NCBI GenBank assembly: GCA_015680905.1
Contig: CM027384.1
Location: forward strand, 65,727,001 to 65,791,000
Reading direction: 5' to 3'
Source: Coptis chinensis
Lineage: Eukaryota; Streptophyta; Magnoliopsida; Ranunculales; Ranunculaceae
DNA: 64,000 nucleotides
In this document: positions 22,363 through 34,680 of the stretch, in pieces
Numbering within the stretch: position 1 is the first letter of the stretch
How the letters are laid out: each line of letters starts with the position of its first letter
Program-made: the position numbers and the translations under genes
The notes under the pieces: generated by a model
Seen by the model: the letters and a program-made list of their open reading frames with translations, nothing else
Told to the model about the DNA's origin: nothing
Database searches by the model: none

Positions 22363-23935
22363 CTTCTTCTTTTTTTTTTTTTTTTCAAAGTAAGCTTGAA
22401 ATTTTATTAAAGGAAAAAGGAAAAGTCACAGGAGAAGTAGAACATGGTAAGAGAAAATTAAAAAAAAAACCATAAAAACCTATATAGAGGGGATTCCATC
22501 ATTGTAATGGATATGACTTCTTGACTAGCAGTGCCATTGTAATAGATATGACTTTTTTACTAGGCTACTAGGTAGGTCCTCCATACCATTACCAATCGTG
22601 TGCACTACCTCTAGTTCACAAACCTAAATTATGCTAAGTGAGGAGATTCCCACTTGAACATCCGAGCAGGTCTACCCTAAAAAAATAGGTCTCAGTAGAC
22701 GGCATTGTGATCGCTTTGTTGGCTGCAAAGGTCAGCCAAGAAATTGGCTTCTCTTCAGGTGTTGGCCAAGATACAATTGACCACCTTTCCTTTGATGTTT
22801 TCCCACGATCGTGTTAGCCACCAAGGCAATTTACCAGTACCAAAAGCCTTAATTGCATCCGAAGAGTCCGAATCAATCAAGAGGTTTACCCATCCGTGCT
22901 CCCATGCTATTTCCAAAGCTTCCAATATTGCAAGCACTTCAGCCAAGTAATTGGTATTGACTCCAATTTTTTCCCACATGACAAGTCTGAAGTCGCCTCC
23001 ATCATATCTAAAAGTTGCGCCTATCCCCGAAGGACCAGGATTACCTTTTGCAGCTCCATCACAGTTTGTTTTCATATAACCAGGTGGAGGGAGTTGCCAT
23101 TTGCATTCTTTGATCATTGGAGCATCATTGGGCTTACAAGAAACATTCCAGTTTTTAATCACTTCAAGGTCTCGAACAAAGTTCTTCATATTACCTTTCG
23201 ACAAAATACTTGAATGTTGCACTGACTTTATGACCTGCTTCTGACACCACCTGAAGTTGTTATTTTTGTCTTCAAAAACAATTAATTTTCTATGCTTCCA
23301 TAGAGTAACCATTCCTCCAACTATATTACCAACAACCAAAGGTGCTTAACATAAGAACTACATTGCTTTCCCGGCCCGATCCATTGCCTCTTGCGTATTC
23401 CAAAGTTAGAGTTGAAAGAGAACTACCCAGCCACCCATTTCCAAAAGTTTTTTGCAAATATACAATTCTAAAGAAGGTGTTCCAAGTCCTCACTATGCGA
23501 GCGACAAACATAACACCTAGAAACAAGCGAGCTATGTCATCAATAGCAGCACATTTATGAACTAACTTCCAACCAATAGCCGAGGTCCTAGAGTAAATGA
23601 ACTTGTTCCAAATAGCTTTGTACCAACCAACCTTCGGTATCTTCCGTCTTATCTCATTGAAGGCAAACAAAACAGAGAATTCTCCCTTGAGGTCGGGTTT
23701 CCAAATTCTATGATCTGTACGTTTTTTGCAAGTTCGATCAGAGTTGGTAACTGGATCTCATGCATCCCCGCATGCATAAAAATATTATGAACTAACTGGA
23801 ATAGACCACACTGGCCATTTACAAAATAAGATCACCAACCTTTGCTTGCTTTAAGACTTTTCAAAGTCCCAGGAGGTTCAACTGGCCATTTGTCCCTCCA
23901 CAAACTGACTGATCGCCATTTTCAAACAGGGAAGT
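22363..23935 (-). pseudogene. LINE 3' part: zf-RVT and RNase H domains
   Basis: A T-run at 22368-22385 is the poly(A) tail, so the insert is on the minus strand. 23670-23330 encodes the zinc-binding region after the reverse transcriptase (GWYKAIWNKFIYS, and in another frame CYVCRSHSEDLEHLL). 23339-22755 encodes an RNase H domain with NCDGAAKGNPGPSGIGATF, LAEVLAILEALEIAWEHG and LLIDSDSSDAI, so the three acidic residues (D, E, D) of the active site are present. A frameshift joins the two parts. Reverse transcriptase and endonuclease are missing (5' truncation near 23935). It lies 8 bp beyond the CACTA right end. Confidence 0.9.
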
Positions 23936-24049
23936 CCTTTTCATAATTAGAATCGAATTATTTAAGAAACCTACGTTTGAGTATCTAGTATTTAGATATT
24001 TGAACCCATCGATCTATCAAATGAGACTAGTTTTTGAACCTGTCCTACG

Positions 24050-27000
24050 AACGGGTACCGTTGTATTAAATTATTCTAAAAAATATTAGCAATTATGCAG
24101 AGCTATGAGGTATATATGAAAATTATATTAATCACTCATTCAAATTTCTTACATCACTCTAAATAAAAATAAAACACCAAACCTTGTTAAACCTATCGAC
24201 TTCTTTTAGTTGTTAGGTTTAATAATTGAAGTTTGATGAGAATGCTCAATGTGGCGAAAATGATATTGAAATTATTTGAATAGAAAGACACTCTCAATAA
24301 TAATAAAAGAATTATGATAAATACAATTTAAAATGAAAAATTATACTTGTCGAGACATTATATTCCCCTTACAAATAATACAACTATGTTTCGAGGTTAG
24401 TTCAATGCATTTGCATCAAGTTTCCGATTTTCTGTTAATTATTCATTGAGGTTAGTTCAATGTAGTTATTGCATCTAGTTTTCGATTTCCCATTAATTAT
24501 TCTTTGAGGTTAGTTCAATGTAGTTGCATCAAGTTTCCGATTTTCTGTTAATTATTCTTTGAGGTTAATTCAGTGCAGTTGCATCAAGTTAATGAATTCT
24601 CGTTAGTTATTCATTAAGGTTAATTTAGTGCAGTTGCATCCAGTTTTCGATATTTCGTTAATTAGTTTTTGAGATTAGTTCATTGCATTTCCATCAAGGT
24701 TCCAATTTCTCGTTAATTACTCTTTCAGATTAGTTCAATACATCTGCATCCAGTTTCTGATTTCCAGTTAATTATTTTTAGAGGTTAGCTCGATGTTCAA
24801 TGCATTTGCATATAGTTTCAAATTTATGGTTATTTATGCTTTGAAGTTAGTTCGACCAGTTACATCCGATTTCTGATTTCTGATTTCTTGTTAACTATTT
24901 TTGAAGTTATTTCAATGCATTTGTATCAAGTTTCTGATTTCCCGTTAAATATTCCTTAAGATATTGCATCCAATTTCTGATTTACCATTAGTTCATCTCT
25001 TATTTTAATTTAATGCAGTTGCATCCAGTTTCTGATTTTTTGTTAATTATTCTTTGAGGTTAGCTCAATGTAGTTGCATCCAATTTTTGATTTCTAGTTA
25101 ATTGTTCTTTAAGGTTAGTTCAATGCATTTGCATCAAGTTTCTGATTTTCCGTTAATTATTTTTTGAGGTTAGTTCAATGTAGTTGTATCAAATTTATGA
25201 TTTCCCGTTAATTATTCATTGAGATTAGTTCATTGCAGTTGCATCCATTTTTTTTTATGTTTCGTTAATTAATTAGTCTTTAAGATTAGTTCATTGCATT
25301 TGCATACAATTTCTAACTTCCCGTTAATAACTCTTTGAGGTTAGTTCAATATATTTGCATCTAGTTTTTGATTATTTATGTTTTGAGGTTAGTTCGATGC
25401 AATTACATCCGGTTTCTGATTTTTCGTTAACTATTCTTTGAGGTTATTTCAATACATTTGCATCTAATTTCTGATTTCCCGCCAATTATTCTATGAAGTT
25501 AGTTCAATGCAGTTGCATTCGGTTTTTGATTTTCTGTTAATTATTTTTTGAGATTAGTTCAATGCATTTGCATCAAGTTTTCGATTTCCCGTTAATTATT
25601 ATTTGAAGTTTGTTTGATGTATTTGCATACCGTTTTCAATTCCCGTTAAATATTTTTCAAAGATATGCATCCAATTTATAATTTCTCGTTAGTTATTCTC
25701 TGACGTTAGTTTAATGCAGTTACATCCAGTTTTCGATTTTTGGTTAATTACTTTTTAAGGCTGGTTTATTGTATTTGCATAAAATTTCTGATTTCCTATT
25801 AATTACTCTTTGAGCTCAATTCAATGTATTTGAATCCAGTTTCTGATTTTCTTTTAATTATCTAATGTGGTGTGTAATACCAACTTCAAACATGACATAA
25901 AAATAAATTATGTTTTCTTTACTATGTGGGATCATAAAAAATTATCCAGTTCCCGATTTTCCGTTAAATATTCTTTAAATTATACATGACTCACTATGTG
26001 GGATCTTCAAAGATTATCTACGAACGTGTGATGTTATATTAATTATTCTAAAAAATATTTGCAACTATATATGCAGAACTATTATATATGAATATTATAT
26101 TGATCACTTATCCAAATTTCTTATAATGTGAAAACCCCACTATCAATTAAAAAAAAAAGAACTCACCCTTGATAAAACCCTTCAACTTCATTTTGTTGTT
26201 TAATAATAGAAGTTTGATTGAAGTTTTGCGAGATTGCCTAATAAGGCGAAGTTCATTGAAGCTACTTAAATAGCAAAGCTTTCCTAATCATACGAAAAGA
26301 GATAAGATAAACACTATTTTAAATGCAAAATTATACTTATTGAGATATTCCCACAACATATAACACAACTATGTTTTGAGGTTAGTTCAATGCATTTGCA
26401 TCCAGTTTCTGATTGTCAATTTCGTTATTTATTTTTTGATGTTAGTTCAATGTAGTTGCATCTAGTTTCCGATTTCCTATTATTTATTTTGTGAGGTTAG
26501 TTCAATGCATTTACATCCAATTTCCAATTTTCTGTTAATTGTTCTTCGAGGTCAATTTAGTGCATTTGCATCCAATTTTTTATTTTTCGTTAATTATTCT
26601 TTGATATTATTTTAATGCATTTGCATCCATTTTTTTATTTATTGTTTATTATTCGATAAGGTTACATTTGCATCTAGTTTCCGATTACCCGTTAATTATT
26701 GTTGGAGGCTAGTTCAATGAATTTTCATCCAGTTTTCTTGAGGTTAGTTCAATGCATTTGCATTCAATTTATTTTTTGAGATTAGTTCAATGCAGTTGCA
26801 TCGGTTTCGATTTTCCATTAATTATTATTTAAGATTAGTTCTATGCATTTGCATCATGTTCCCAATTTATAGTTAGTTTTTCTTTGATGTTAGTTCAATG
26901 CAATTGCATCCAGTTTCCGATTTCCCATTAATTTAATCATTGAGGGTTAGTTCAATGCATTTCAAACCAGTTTTATATTTCCCGACAATTATTATTTTTT

Positions 27001-27245
27001 ATGTTAATTCGATGTATTTGCATCCAAGTTTTGATTTCTCATTAATTATTTTTTGATGTTAGTTTAATGCAGTTGTATCCATAGTCCGATTTCCCATTAA
27101 TTACTTTTTAATATTAGTTTAATGTTTGCATTTGCATCAATTTTTTTATTTTATGTTAAATATTATTTGAGGTTAGTTCGATGCATTTGCATCCAGTTTT
27201 CAATTTCCCATTAATTGTTCTTTGAGCTTAGTTTCATGTAGTATT
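24050..27245. repeat. Two-level tandem repeat: 57-bp units in two blocks
   Basis: The core unit is close to GAGGTTAGTTCAATGCATTTG, CATCCAGTTTCTGATTTCC, CGTTAATTATTCTTT. It repeats about every 57 bp from 24390 to 25860 (roughly 26 units) and again from 26363 to 27240 (roughly 15 units). Each block is headed by the same non-repetitive leader (about 24056-24388 and 26026-26362), sharing ATTATTCTAAAAAATATT, TGCAGA.CTAT and ATAATACAACTATGTT-like words. So the array plus leader was itself duplicated. Units differ by scattered substitutions and indels, which indicates age. No coding function is seen. Confidence 0.9.
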
Positions 27246-28452
27246 ATATATATTTTAAAATATTTGTCATTATTGGTTTGCCGTTATTTTTTTATTTTTT
27301 TATATACATGTGAGCTTGCATTAGAATGAATGCAAAATTTTCTATTATATATTTTGTGATGTTATTTTTTATATAATTTAATTTTCCACTGTAATTTGTT
27401 TTGGTTTTGTATATTATAAAATTGGAAATTACATTATAGTGTTGAAAAAAAAAATTAGAAATTTAATTGGAATATATTGTAATTACTGTGTTTTTTGAAA
27501 TCCTTAACAATGACTAAATGTCTAAATCCCAAAGTGGATGGTGTATTAAATATATTCAACTTTATTTGTTTAGGCCCATATAGACATATAGTGCATACAA
27601 TACAATTTTATATTTTATTTGTTGTCCGCTTAGTTTTGGGTGTACATTGTTACTTATTTTATGATTAGTTGACTTTTATTTTTCCTTTTTTGTCCCAGTC
27701 ATATCTAAGGTTAACAAATATATAAAGTAAATGTTCATGCAACTCAATTCATTTTTTACTTCGTTATTTCATTGTCTTTTTCTAGAAAGAAACTTTGTTA
27801 TGTTAAACTTCACCTAAGATTAGTGTGGAAACTATTCTTTGTGGCGTAAGAGTTATAGAAAAAATCGTTTTTGGTGGAAACTATTGTTTTTAGCAATTTA
27901 GTTTTTTTGTCTCCTATTTTTTTTCGTAATTAGCTATAGTGTTTAGGAAAAGTTGGAGAATCTGTGAAACTCTAAATGAGAGTGTTTTCTTCTTTATATC
28001 ATATTTTTTTTTTCATAATTAGTAATAGAGTTTAGAAAAAACTGGAGTCTATGTGAGTGCTCCAATTATCTGATTTTTCTATATTAGTCTCCTATATTTT
28101 CGTAATTAGCCAAAAAGTTTTACAAATATTAGAAACTCGGTGAATGCTCAAAAAATAGAGTCAAGAAAGTACACCTATAATATATATCTAAAGATTTGTT
28201 CATGTTTCATGCATGGCTAATTAAACATGGGACTACCTAAGAGTGTGATTGAGTGAACCTTAAAACAGCATGTATTAATATATGAGTTCTGATCTTCTCC
28301 ACCCGGGTGGAAAAGATCATGTTTTACACCTTACAAATCTTTTAGACAAGTGCCCACTTATATAACCACCAAAATGAAAGTAACTAACGGTGTTAGATAA
28401 AACCGGAAAAAAAAAGTAAAAAACAAACAAAACATAAAAAATAAAAAAATAT
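27246..28452. other. AT-rich stretch with a weak threefold repeat
   Basis: About 27900-28150 holds three diverged copies of CTCCTATTTTTT, TCGTAATTAG, GTTTAG.AAA and GGAG, roughly 110 bp apart. At 28286-28313 lies a 28-bp near-perfect palindrome centred on CCACCCGGGTGG. No gene seen. Confidence 0.5.
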
Positions 28453-28480
28453 CACTACAAAAAAGGAAATATTCCGTGCG
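28453..28480 (+). mobile_element. Orphan CACTA terminus
   Basis: CACTACAAAAAAGGAAAT is a textbook CACTA end, but no matching inverted end (GTAGTG preceded by a T-run) was found by eye within the window. It could be a truncated element whose other end has been lost. Confidence 0.35.
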
Positions 28481-28644
28481 TGGCTTATCTCCGGTTCTAA
28501 TATTGATATATTGACTAGGCAACGTCAATTTTTTACGAATCTACGAAAATTAAATATCTGTTTTTGAGGAATTGTTCTCGACCTCGTGGGCATCTCATAC
28601 AAATATTGGATGGATGGCAAAGACTTAGTATTATTTGATGTTAG

Positions 28645-28750
28645 GGAGTAGGGACTGCATTGGTTTCGATGAAGATGATGAGGAGATATTGAAGCTAGCC
28701 TCCCATATCAAGTGTTTCAGGCCTCAAGGGTCAATGCTTTACGAAGAATA
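28645..28750 (+). pseudogene. Exon-like fragment, unrecognised
   Basis: A plus-strand frame reads IGFDEDDEEILKLASHIKC followed by FRPQGSMLYEE and then a stop. The acidic helix and the lack of low complexity suggest a real coding origin, but I do not know the family. No start codon or partner exon is evident. Confidence 0.3.
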
Positions 28751-29700
28751 ATACTATAATGACTTGACAGCTGCAGACATTGATAACCATTATTGAAGAT
28801 ATGCTTGTTAAGTTATTTACTATTGGCCCTTTACTATTTTGGAAGCCGCATTTTTTGCTTAAGATTCATTTACTGATGTCTGTGTAAGAGGTGATCAGAC
28901 GATGTAATTCATGTTGAAGTATATAAGATGGTTTTATTCTTAGCTAACCAATGTTAGAGAATGCTTGCTGATAAATTCTGTTTAATGGCTCTTTTCTCTA
29001 TATATGATTTCTAACTATCTAAGGCTACCCAAAATTATTGTACGTACGTGTTCTATTGATGTGCCAATTGAGCGACATAACCTAACGCAGTTGGTGTGTT
29101 CTTTGTTTCACTGGTAAACAAAATTTTGTTTTTATTAATAAAAAAGTTACATTTGTATCAAAACTTCAAAAGTGAAATTCAGATAAATTTGAGTGGCGAA
29201 GCAGAACTGTAAGCTTCCTTGGAGAACGAATCATAATGTTTCTTAATGATTGACATCCAAAGTTCACGAGGTTATCAAAGACCAAAGTTGCTGCTGTTCT
29301 TATGTTCTGGCTGCCGTTTGTGTTGCCCCAAGACGAGTGAGGCACGACAATATCAATGCAACGATTGACAGAACTACCGAGTTAAGAAAATAGAGCATAT
29401 GTCATTGTGTTTACCATAGAACTGTTACTTATGACTAGCAAAACACGTGGACGACAAATTTAATGTATTAAAAAAAATATGTATGATAACTTGTTTACAA
29501 AGTGACAACTAAAATAATCTAACAAAATATGTCATCTGGTTCTATAGACGGAACCATACAAAGAATGTGAGAAAAAAAATTGCAATTGTTTATTATAGAT
29601 TTGAGTCAAATACCATACTCAACATAGCAAACATAGGAATTGAAGAATAAATGTTTCCTCTAAATTTGAATCAGAAAGATACATTAATTACCGCCACAAT
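28751..29700. other. Intergenic, nothing recognised
   Basis: No open frame or repeat supported. Confidence 0.4.
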
Positions 29701-30504
29701 TGTTATAAAGGAATGAGAAAAACTAATAACTAAAAACTTCTACTAAATAAAAAATCCTTAAGGAGTAGCTTTGAGATCCTAAACTGCAACTACATAACTT
29801 TGAAGGACCTGCAAATCAGACAAAGGTTGGATTAGAATCCATCTTTTTGCAGTATTATATTATTTTAATATTTGTTTTTGCTGATTTTCTCTAAGCCATA
29901 GATTAAATCTCTAAGTAACACACAGTAAGCTCATATATTGACCAGGCGATGATGACAGAATTGTTTTTGCCGATTTTCTCTAAGTCATGGATTAAATCCC
30001 TAAGTAACACACAATAAGCTCAAGAAGGACCAGGTGATGATGACAGAGAGTTCGAATATTTCTATCGCAATCATCACTCTAAGAATACAATGTAGATCAG
30101 TGAAAAAGGTTGTTGCATCAGCCACAGGGAAAAGTTTTTATGTCGCTAAAAGAAAAGAGGTAAAAGACCAGCATAAAAAATTCTGAAGATAATAAGAAAG
30201 GATGTAAGAAAATCCTTAAGCACAATAAACTGTGGAGTTGACATCTTACAATCTTTGTTTGCATAAACTTGAACAACTCCATTTTCCATCCAAAAATAAT
30301 GTTGTGAACGAAAAGGAAAAGGATAATATTTAAGTGGAAATAAATAAAGGACAGTTAAATTTGAAAAGAAATTAAATAATGGACGCATCCCCACAGCAAT
30401 TACCAAGTCATGATTTCAGTCTTTACTTACTAAGCAGAAGAGGGGAGTATTGAAGAAATGGAAATACAAAATCACCAAATTGTAGTAGCATTCAAGTTTC
30501 AAAA

Positions 30505-30670
30505 GTATAAACTCACGTCGTTTTTGCCTCAAGGAGTATGAAAATGGATTTGGACCGGGCTTTGGTGTTCTCGGATCAATTATGACTTCTTTGTCCCAAG
30601 GAGCAACCTCTTCCCTTAACACATAATTTTCTCAATCGAAGACAATCTTGTAGAACCAAATAAACCTCCA
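30505..30670 (-). pseudogene. Exon-like fragment with premature stop, unrecognised
   Basis: The minus strand reads WFYKIVFD, a TGA stop, ENYVLREEVAPWDKEV and IIDPRTPKPGPNPFSYSLRQ, ending at a GTGAGT donor (about 30514). TGA probably replaces a Trp codon. It belongs to a string of minus-strand exon-like pieces between 30.1 and 34 kb. The family was not recognised. Confidence 0.4.
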
Positions 30671-31702
30671 CTTCATCGGAGATGGTACCTCATCAATGAT
30701 GAAGAAACAAAGGAACAGCTTAAAAATGATGCAATACATATATATGTCGGAAGCTTATGAAGTAACACTTAAAAATCCTTACAAGTATATAGATTAAAAT
30801 ATCTGAGAGGACGATAAGGTCCCGGTCCTTTAATGCCTTCCGGTTGTTTGGTCACACCAAGTACAGACCCGCGATATAACATCTTGACAAACACCGATCT
30901 TGAAAAAAGTCTACTTCAATCGATCTCGAAGGAATCTCGCAATACTTATTGAATAAGAAAATACTTATTGACATTTTCAGCCTTCTGTTTACCAATATCT
31001 TAGTTTATGTTATGAAATAAAGATCCACCTAATCGAAGCTTCGATTAAATTGTTTTCACACATTTGGGCGCAATGTAACTGAAAGAATGTAGTACATACA
31101 CACAATTAGGCGTGACCTACATGGCTACATGTGGGAGGGATAATTATGACCAGCATCCAGAGTTTCCTCATTTTATGATATAAGTATTCACTTTATTATG
31201 TTCACACAACAAAGCCTAATGTATTTGACTACAGTGTTACCTGGAACCACAATCCTCCTCAAAGTCATGATCCTGACCTTGGTCAAAAACAGGATAAGTA
31301 GGCTTCCCGCTTAACTCAAAAAGCAGAATGCACTAAAGGATTAAAAGCCTAAGAAATTTAGTGTCAAATAGAGCTGAGGAATAGGAACACAAAAAACTGT
31401 AAATTGACATACAGGTCCTCCTGGAAATACTTGTGGGTATGTTGGGATTGAAAAGTTGAGACAATCAACCTATTTCCCAAAAATAAGACAAAATAGGAGA
31501 TGCGTGCGATACGAGCGGACAAATTTATTCAATCAATAATGCGATATGCATGGAATAATTTGTCTCATTGAGGAATAAGCTAGGGTGGTATTAGTCACAA
31601 AATAATTCTAGGGGTTTTAGATTTACCATCATTGCTTCCACTTTCTGATGGAAGTGATGTTGCATCAATACAACCCAATTCTTGATTGCCTAAGTTTCGG
31701 GC

Positions 31703-32188
31703 TCATTGCCTTATAGGAGTCAGGCATCTTCGCTGTGAATGTTGACTTGCACGAAGCATTTGGCTGGAAATATTCCTAGCTTGGCGGCGTACGTGGGTCA
31801 GCCTATGAGGGGTTAGACTGTTGGGGTCCAACAATTCATCAGCAGGAATCAATCGAGGCGAGCGCCATGCCACACGCATGCGTTCTCTTTGAGAAGCAAG
31901 TTGTTCATTTCTTTGGTTTTGGACTCGTCGATAATAATGCCTTCGGATACGCTCCCTTCGGTGGGTTATCTGTATTGAAGTCAAATTTCTTTGCCTCTCT
32001 CTTTCTCTAATTCTCTCTGCCTGTTGTTGTTGTTGGCACACACTATTATCACTAATCGAAAGCAAATTTGGATAGCTTCCGGTCCCAGCAATTTCCAAAC
32101 GTTGGCAAATGGAAAATAACTTGGTTGTATATGAAGTGCGCAGTCTATAAAGCAATAATACAGTGAAAAGCAATAAGACAGTAAGCAC
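31703..32188 (-). CDS. 161-aa Arg-rich ORF, possibly Helitron-like
   Basis: The longest single open frame after the LINE. It has a hydrophobic start, then RIRERERQRNL, HRRERIRRHYYRRVQNQRNE and a segment HRLTHVRRQARNISSQ. Arg/Glu-rich stretches followed by an R.LTH.RR.AR motif are seen ahead of the Rep/helicase part of some plant Helitron proteins, which could fit, but no Rep or helicase follows. The hydrophobic first 30 residues are probably non-coding read-through. Function unknown. Confidence 0.3.
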   Translation of the reverse strand: MLTVLLLFTVLLLYRLRTSYTTKLFSICQRLEIAGTGSYPNLLSISDNSVCQQQQQAERIRERERQRNLTSIQITHRRERIRRHYYRRVQNQRNEQLASQRERMRVAWRSPRLIPADELLDPNSLTPHRLTHVRRQARNISSQMLRASQHSQRRCLTPIRQ

Positions 32189-32561
32189 TAAACAACACCA
32201 TTTAAAGACTACTTTATATAAAATAAAATAAAAAAGTTGAAGTTCGACACACTACGTACATGACTACTTGAAAGAAATGAACGTTAACACATCGCTTTAC
32301 CAAGGAGTTCTTAGGATATACATCTAACAACAATGAGGATGGAGGTCTCCCTCGTAAGCATGAGTTGACATGGTTATGATGTGTCGTGTGTTGGGCGGGT
32401 TTTAGTACATTGCATCACAAAGGGTTAGAGAAATGGAGCAAGTAAATTTTTTCCGGGTCTTTGTGAGGAAGAAAACAAAACTAAGAAAGAAAAGAGAGAT
32501 TGAGAGACAGAAGAAATCAGAGAAGATCAGAAAGATAAAGAGAGCATACTGGGAAATAGCG

Positions 32562-32705
32562 TCATCGGGCAACATTTCATTTAGTGTAAAATCACTACAA
32601 AAAGGAGTCAATGGAGACACATTCAATTGGGGCACTGAATCAAGGAACAGATTATTCAGTTTTTGGGGCTTTTCTAGTGCTGCCCATGAAGGAAAAGGAC
32701 TGAAC
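32562..32705 (-). pseudogene. Exon-like fragment, unrecognised
   Basis: The minus strand reads SWAALEKPQKLNNLFLDSVP, then LNVSPLTPFCSDFTLNE and MLPDDAISQ, followed by T-rich sequence with several stops in the other frames. Composition is protein-like up to DAISQ and then becomes hydrophobic intron-like sequence. The family is not recognised. Confidence 0.3.
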
Positions 32706-33225
32706 AGCAAGGAAAAGACTGAACATCAAGGAAAAAATTGTAAATCCCAAAACTACACGCAAGTAAAATCCTGCTGAAAACAGCACCCATTGATTGACCA
32801 CGCATAATTAACTATAAGAGATATACAAAATCTCCTCTAACATTGTTATCAACGCCGATGAGGACCATTGGTTAGCTATTTAACATAATAGGCATCAAAA
32901 TAAATATAACATGATCACCACGCGACACAAGCCCATATTAGTTAAAAACAATATTTCTTCTTGGCTGAACAGAAAAGTTCACAACGTTGTGCGCGGATGA
33001 CTATGGGATGAATTAAAAACATGCATAACTTTTGTGCGGATGACTATGAGGGGAACAATGACAGTTGACCATAAGCAATAATTTTACACAAATTACTAAT
33101 GTACACTGCATTTAGGGAATTTTGAACATAAATAAGGAATGGCTTCTGCACAGTCCGAAATCGAGCATAGATTGATTGCATTAGGTAATTAAAATCACTA
33201 AACTTGCAAAGAAAAGAGGACACAC

Positions 33226-33345
33226 CTGCCAATCCAGCAAATCTATGGCTATATTCTTAGCTTCTTCATCCTCAGGTTTAAACTGATTCAACTCTTCAGG
33301 CCACTCATCGGTTTTCACTGTCAAAAATCCCTCCCTCTTCAATAA
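33226..33345 (-). pseudogene. Exon-like fragment, unrecognised
   Basis: The minus strand reads LKREGFLTVKTDEWPEELNQ then FKPEDEEAKNIAIDLLDWQ and ends at a GTGTGT donor near 33226. The acidic, non-repetitive composition suggests a genuine exon. It lies downstream of the ankyrin exons on the same strand; whether it is the same gene is unknown. Confidence 0.35.
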
Positions 33346-33572
33346 AAAGAGGAGATAGATATCACTACAATGGCTGCAAAACCAATAAATGAATAAGGAG
33401 CTTCTGCACAGTCCCAAATCGAACATAGATTGATTGCATTAGAATGATTGGTAAACAGGGATGTGAGCATATTTCATTACATCAACAGCCGCCATGACGA
33501 AACTCCAACTTCGAAACCAATCCAATTCACAAATATACTTCACACCAAAATCTTAATTCTCACTAAAAGTCC

Positions 33573-33860
33573 CAACCTCAAGTACTTGCAAATATCACCG
33601 TTTCCCTCTGCAGCACCAAGATGAAGAGTTGATTTGCCTTTTGAATTCTTAATATTGGCAACTGTTGCCGCTATTCCCTTTCCAACATCAAGTTCTGCAG
33701 CCAAATTTACTCCAAAAAAAAAATCGGTTATATGATAATACCATAAGTCGAGAAACACAAATGTAGAGAAGTTAAGAGTGAAGCTGTTACTCTTGAGATG
33801 CCGTAGATTTCCATTGGAATCAGCTTCAAGTAAGAGTTGAGCTTTTATAGTTATACCTAA
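33573..33860 (-). pseudogene. Ankyrin-repeat protein, two 5' exons
   Basis: On the minus strand 33860-33800 gives LLLEADSNGNLRHLK and, after an intron of about 95 bp, 33702-33573 gives AAELDVGKGIAATVANIKNS followed by KGKSTLHLGAAEGNGDICKYL, ending at a GTTGGG donor. KSTLHLGAAEGNGDICKYL fits one ankyrin repeat (G.T.LH.AA..G....CKYL), and the LLEA...GNL..LK...AAELD.GKG start is typical of a plant family of ankyrin proteins. Expected further repeats do not follow in the next 300 bp, so this is an incomplete copy. A CT/GA-rich 5'-UTR-like stretch lies upstream at 33960-34030. Confidence 0.6.
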
Positions 33861-34059
33861 CAAATGAAAAAATAGAGAAATCAGAAAGCAAAAAGGAGGA
33901 GAATTAAACTTCAAGAGCAGAAGAAAATATGAATTTTTTTCATTTGGTTATCTTTTACTGTTTGCAAAAGAAAGTGGGAGAGAGTAGAGTGGAGATTGAG
34001 ATTTGAGAGGGAGACAGAAAGTGAAATGGCTATGTGTATTTATGGTAATTAATGACCCG

Positions 34060-34680
34060 TAATTAATATTAAGTGGGTATTTATTGTGTGGATTACAATT
34101 AAAAATGGCGTGGATTTGGTTTTTTAATTAACCACCTCATGAAATGACCGATTATCCCTATTAAACAGTGTTAAACAACATTGAAGGACAATATTGGTAC
34201 TAAGAATTTATAGGGGTGTAAAAAGACCAAATAGTTATTCTTAATAGTATTTAAGTGTTTGATTTAATTATTCATTTGGGGTATTATGCGTAAGAAAAAT
34301 ACCCGGATGAATTTAAGAGGCCACGATCATTATAGGATATGCTACTATTAGAGATTATGAGGGAGAAAGAGGCATATGTTCATGACAGTTCTCTAGCAAA
34401 ACATATCTCTAGTATAATTCCGATAAAAACAAAACATAACCAATAAGAAGAAAATTCTTTTTTTTTTTCCAATAATAAGAAGAAAATACTTGAAGTCATA
34501 GCAACTTATGAGCTAGATAAACAACCACTCCATAAAATGAAGTTGATTAAGCACAACACTTATTCATTCAAAACAGATTTCAAGAGCAACAACAGTAAGT
34601 AACAATTACCATTAAACAAAACAAATTCAAGACTAAAAATAAATAAGGCCAGTAACATGAAGCTAGAATCTTAATACAAG
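34060..34680. other. Intergenic, nothing recognised
   Basis: AT-rich sequence that may include the decayed 3' end of the hAT element to the right. No clear terminus was found. Confidence 0.35.

Noticed and set aside
24390..27240. Regularly spaced repeats resembling a CRISPR array
   Set aside because: Units are contiguous and diverged, without unique spacers, in a plant nuclear sequence. It is a minisatellite.
32593..32610. Second CACTACAAAAAGG string
   Set aside because: It lies inside an exon-like coding stretch, continues unlike the 28453 end, and has no subterminal repeats.
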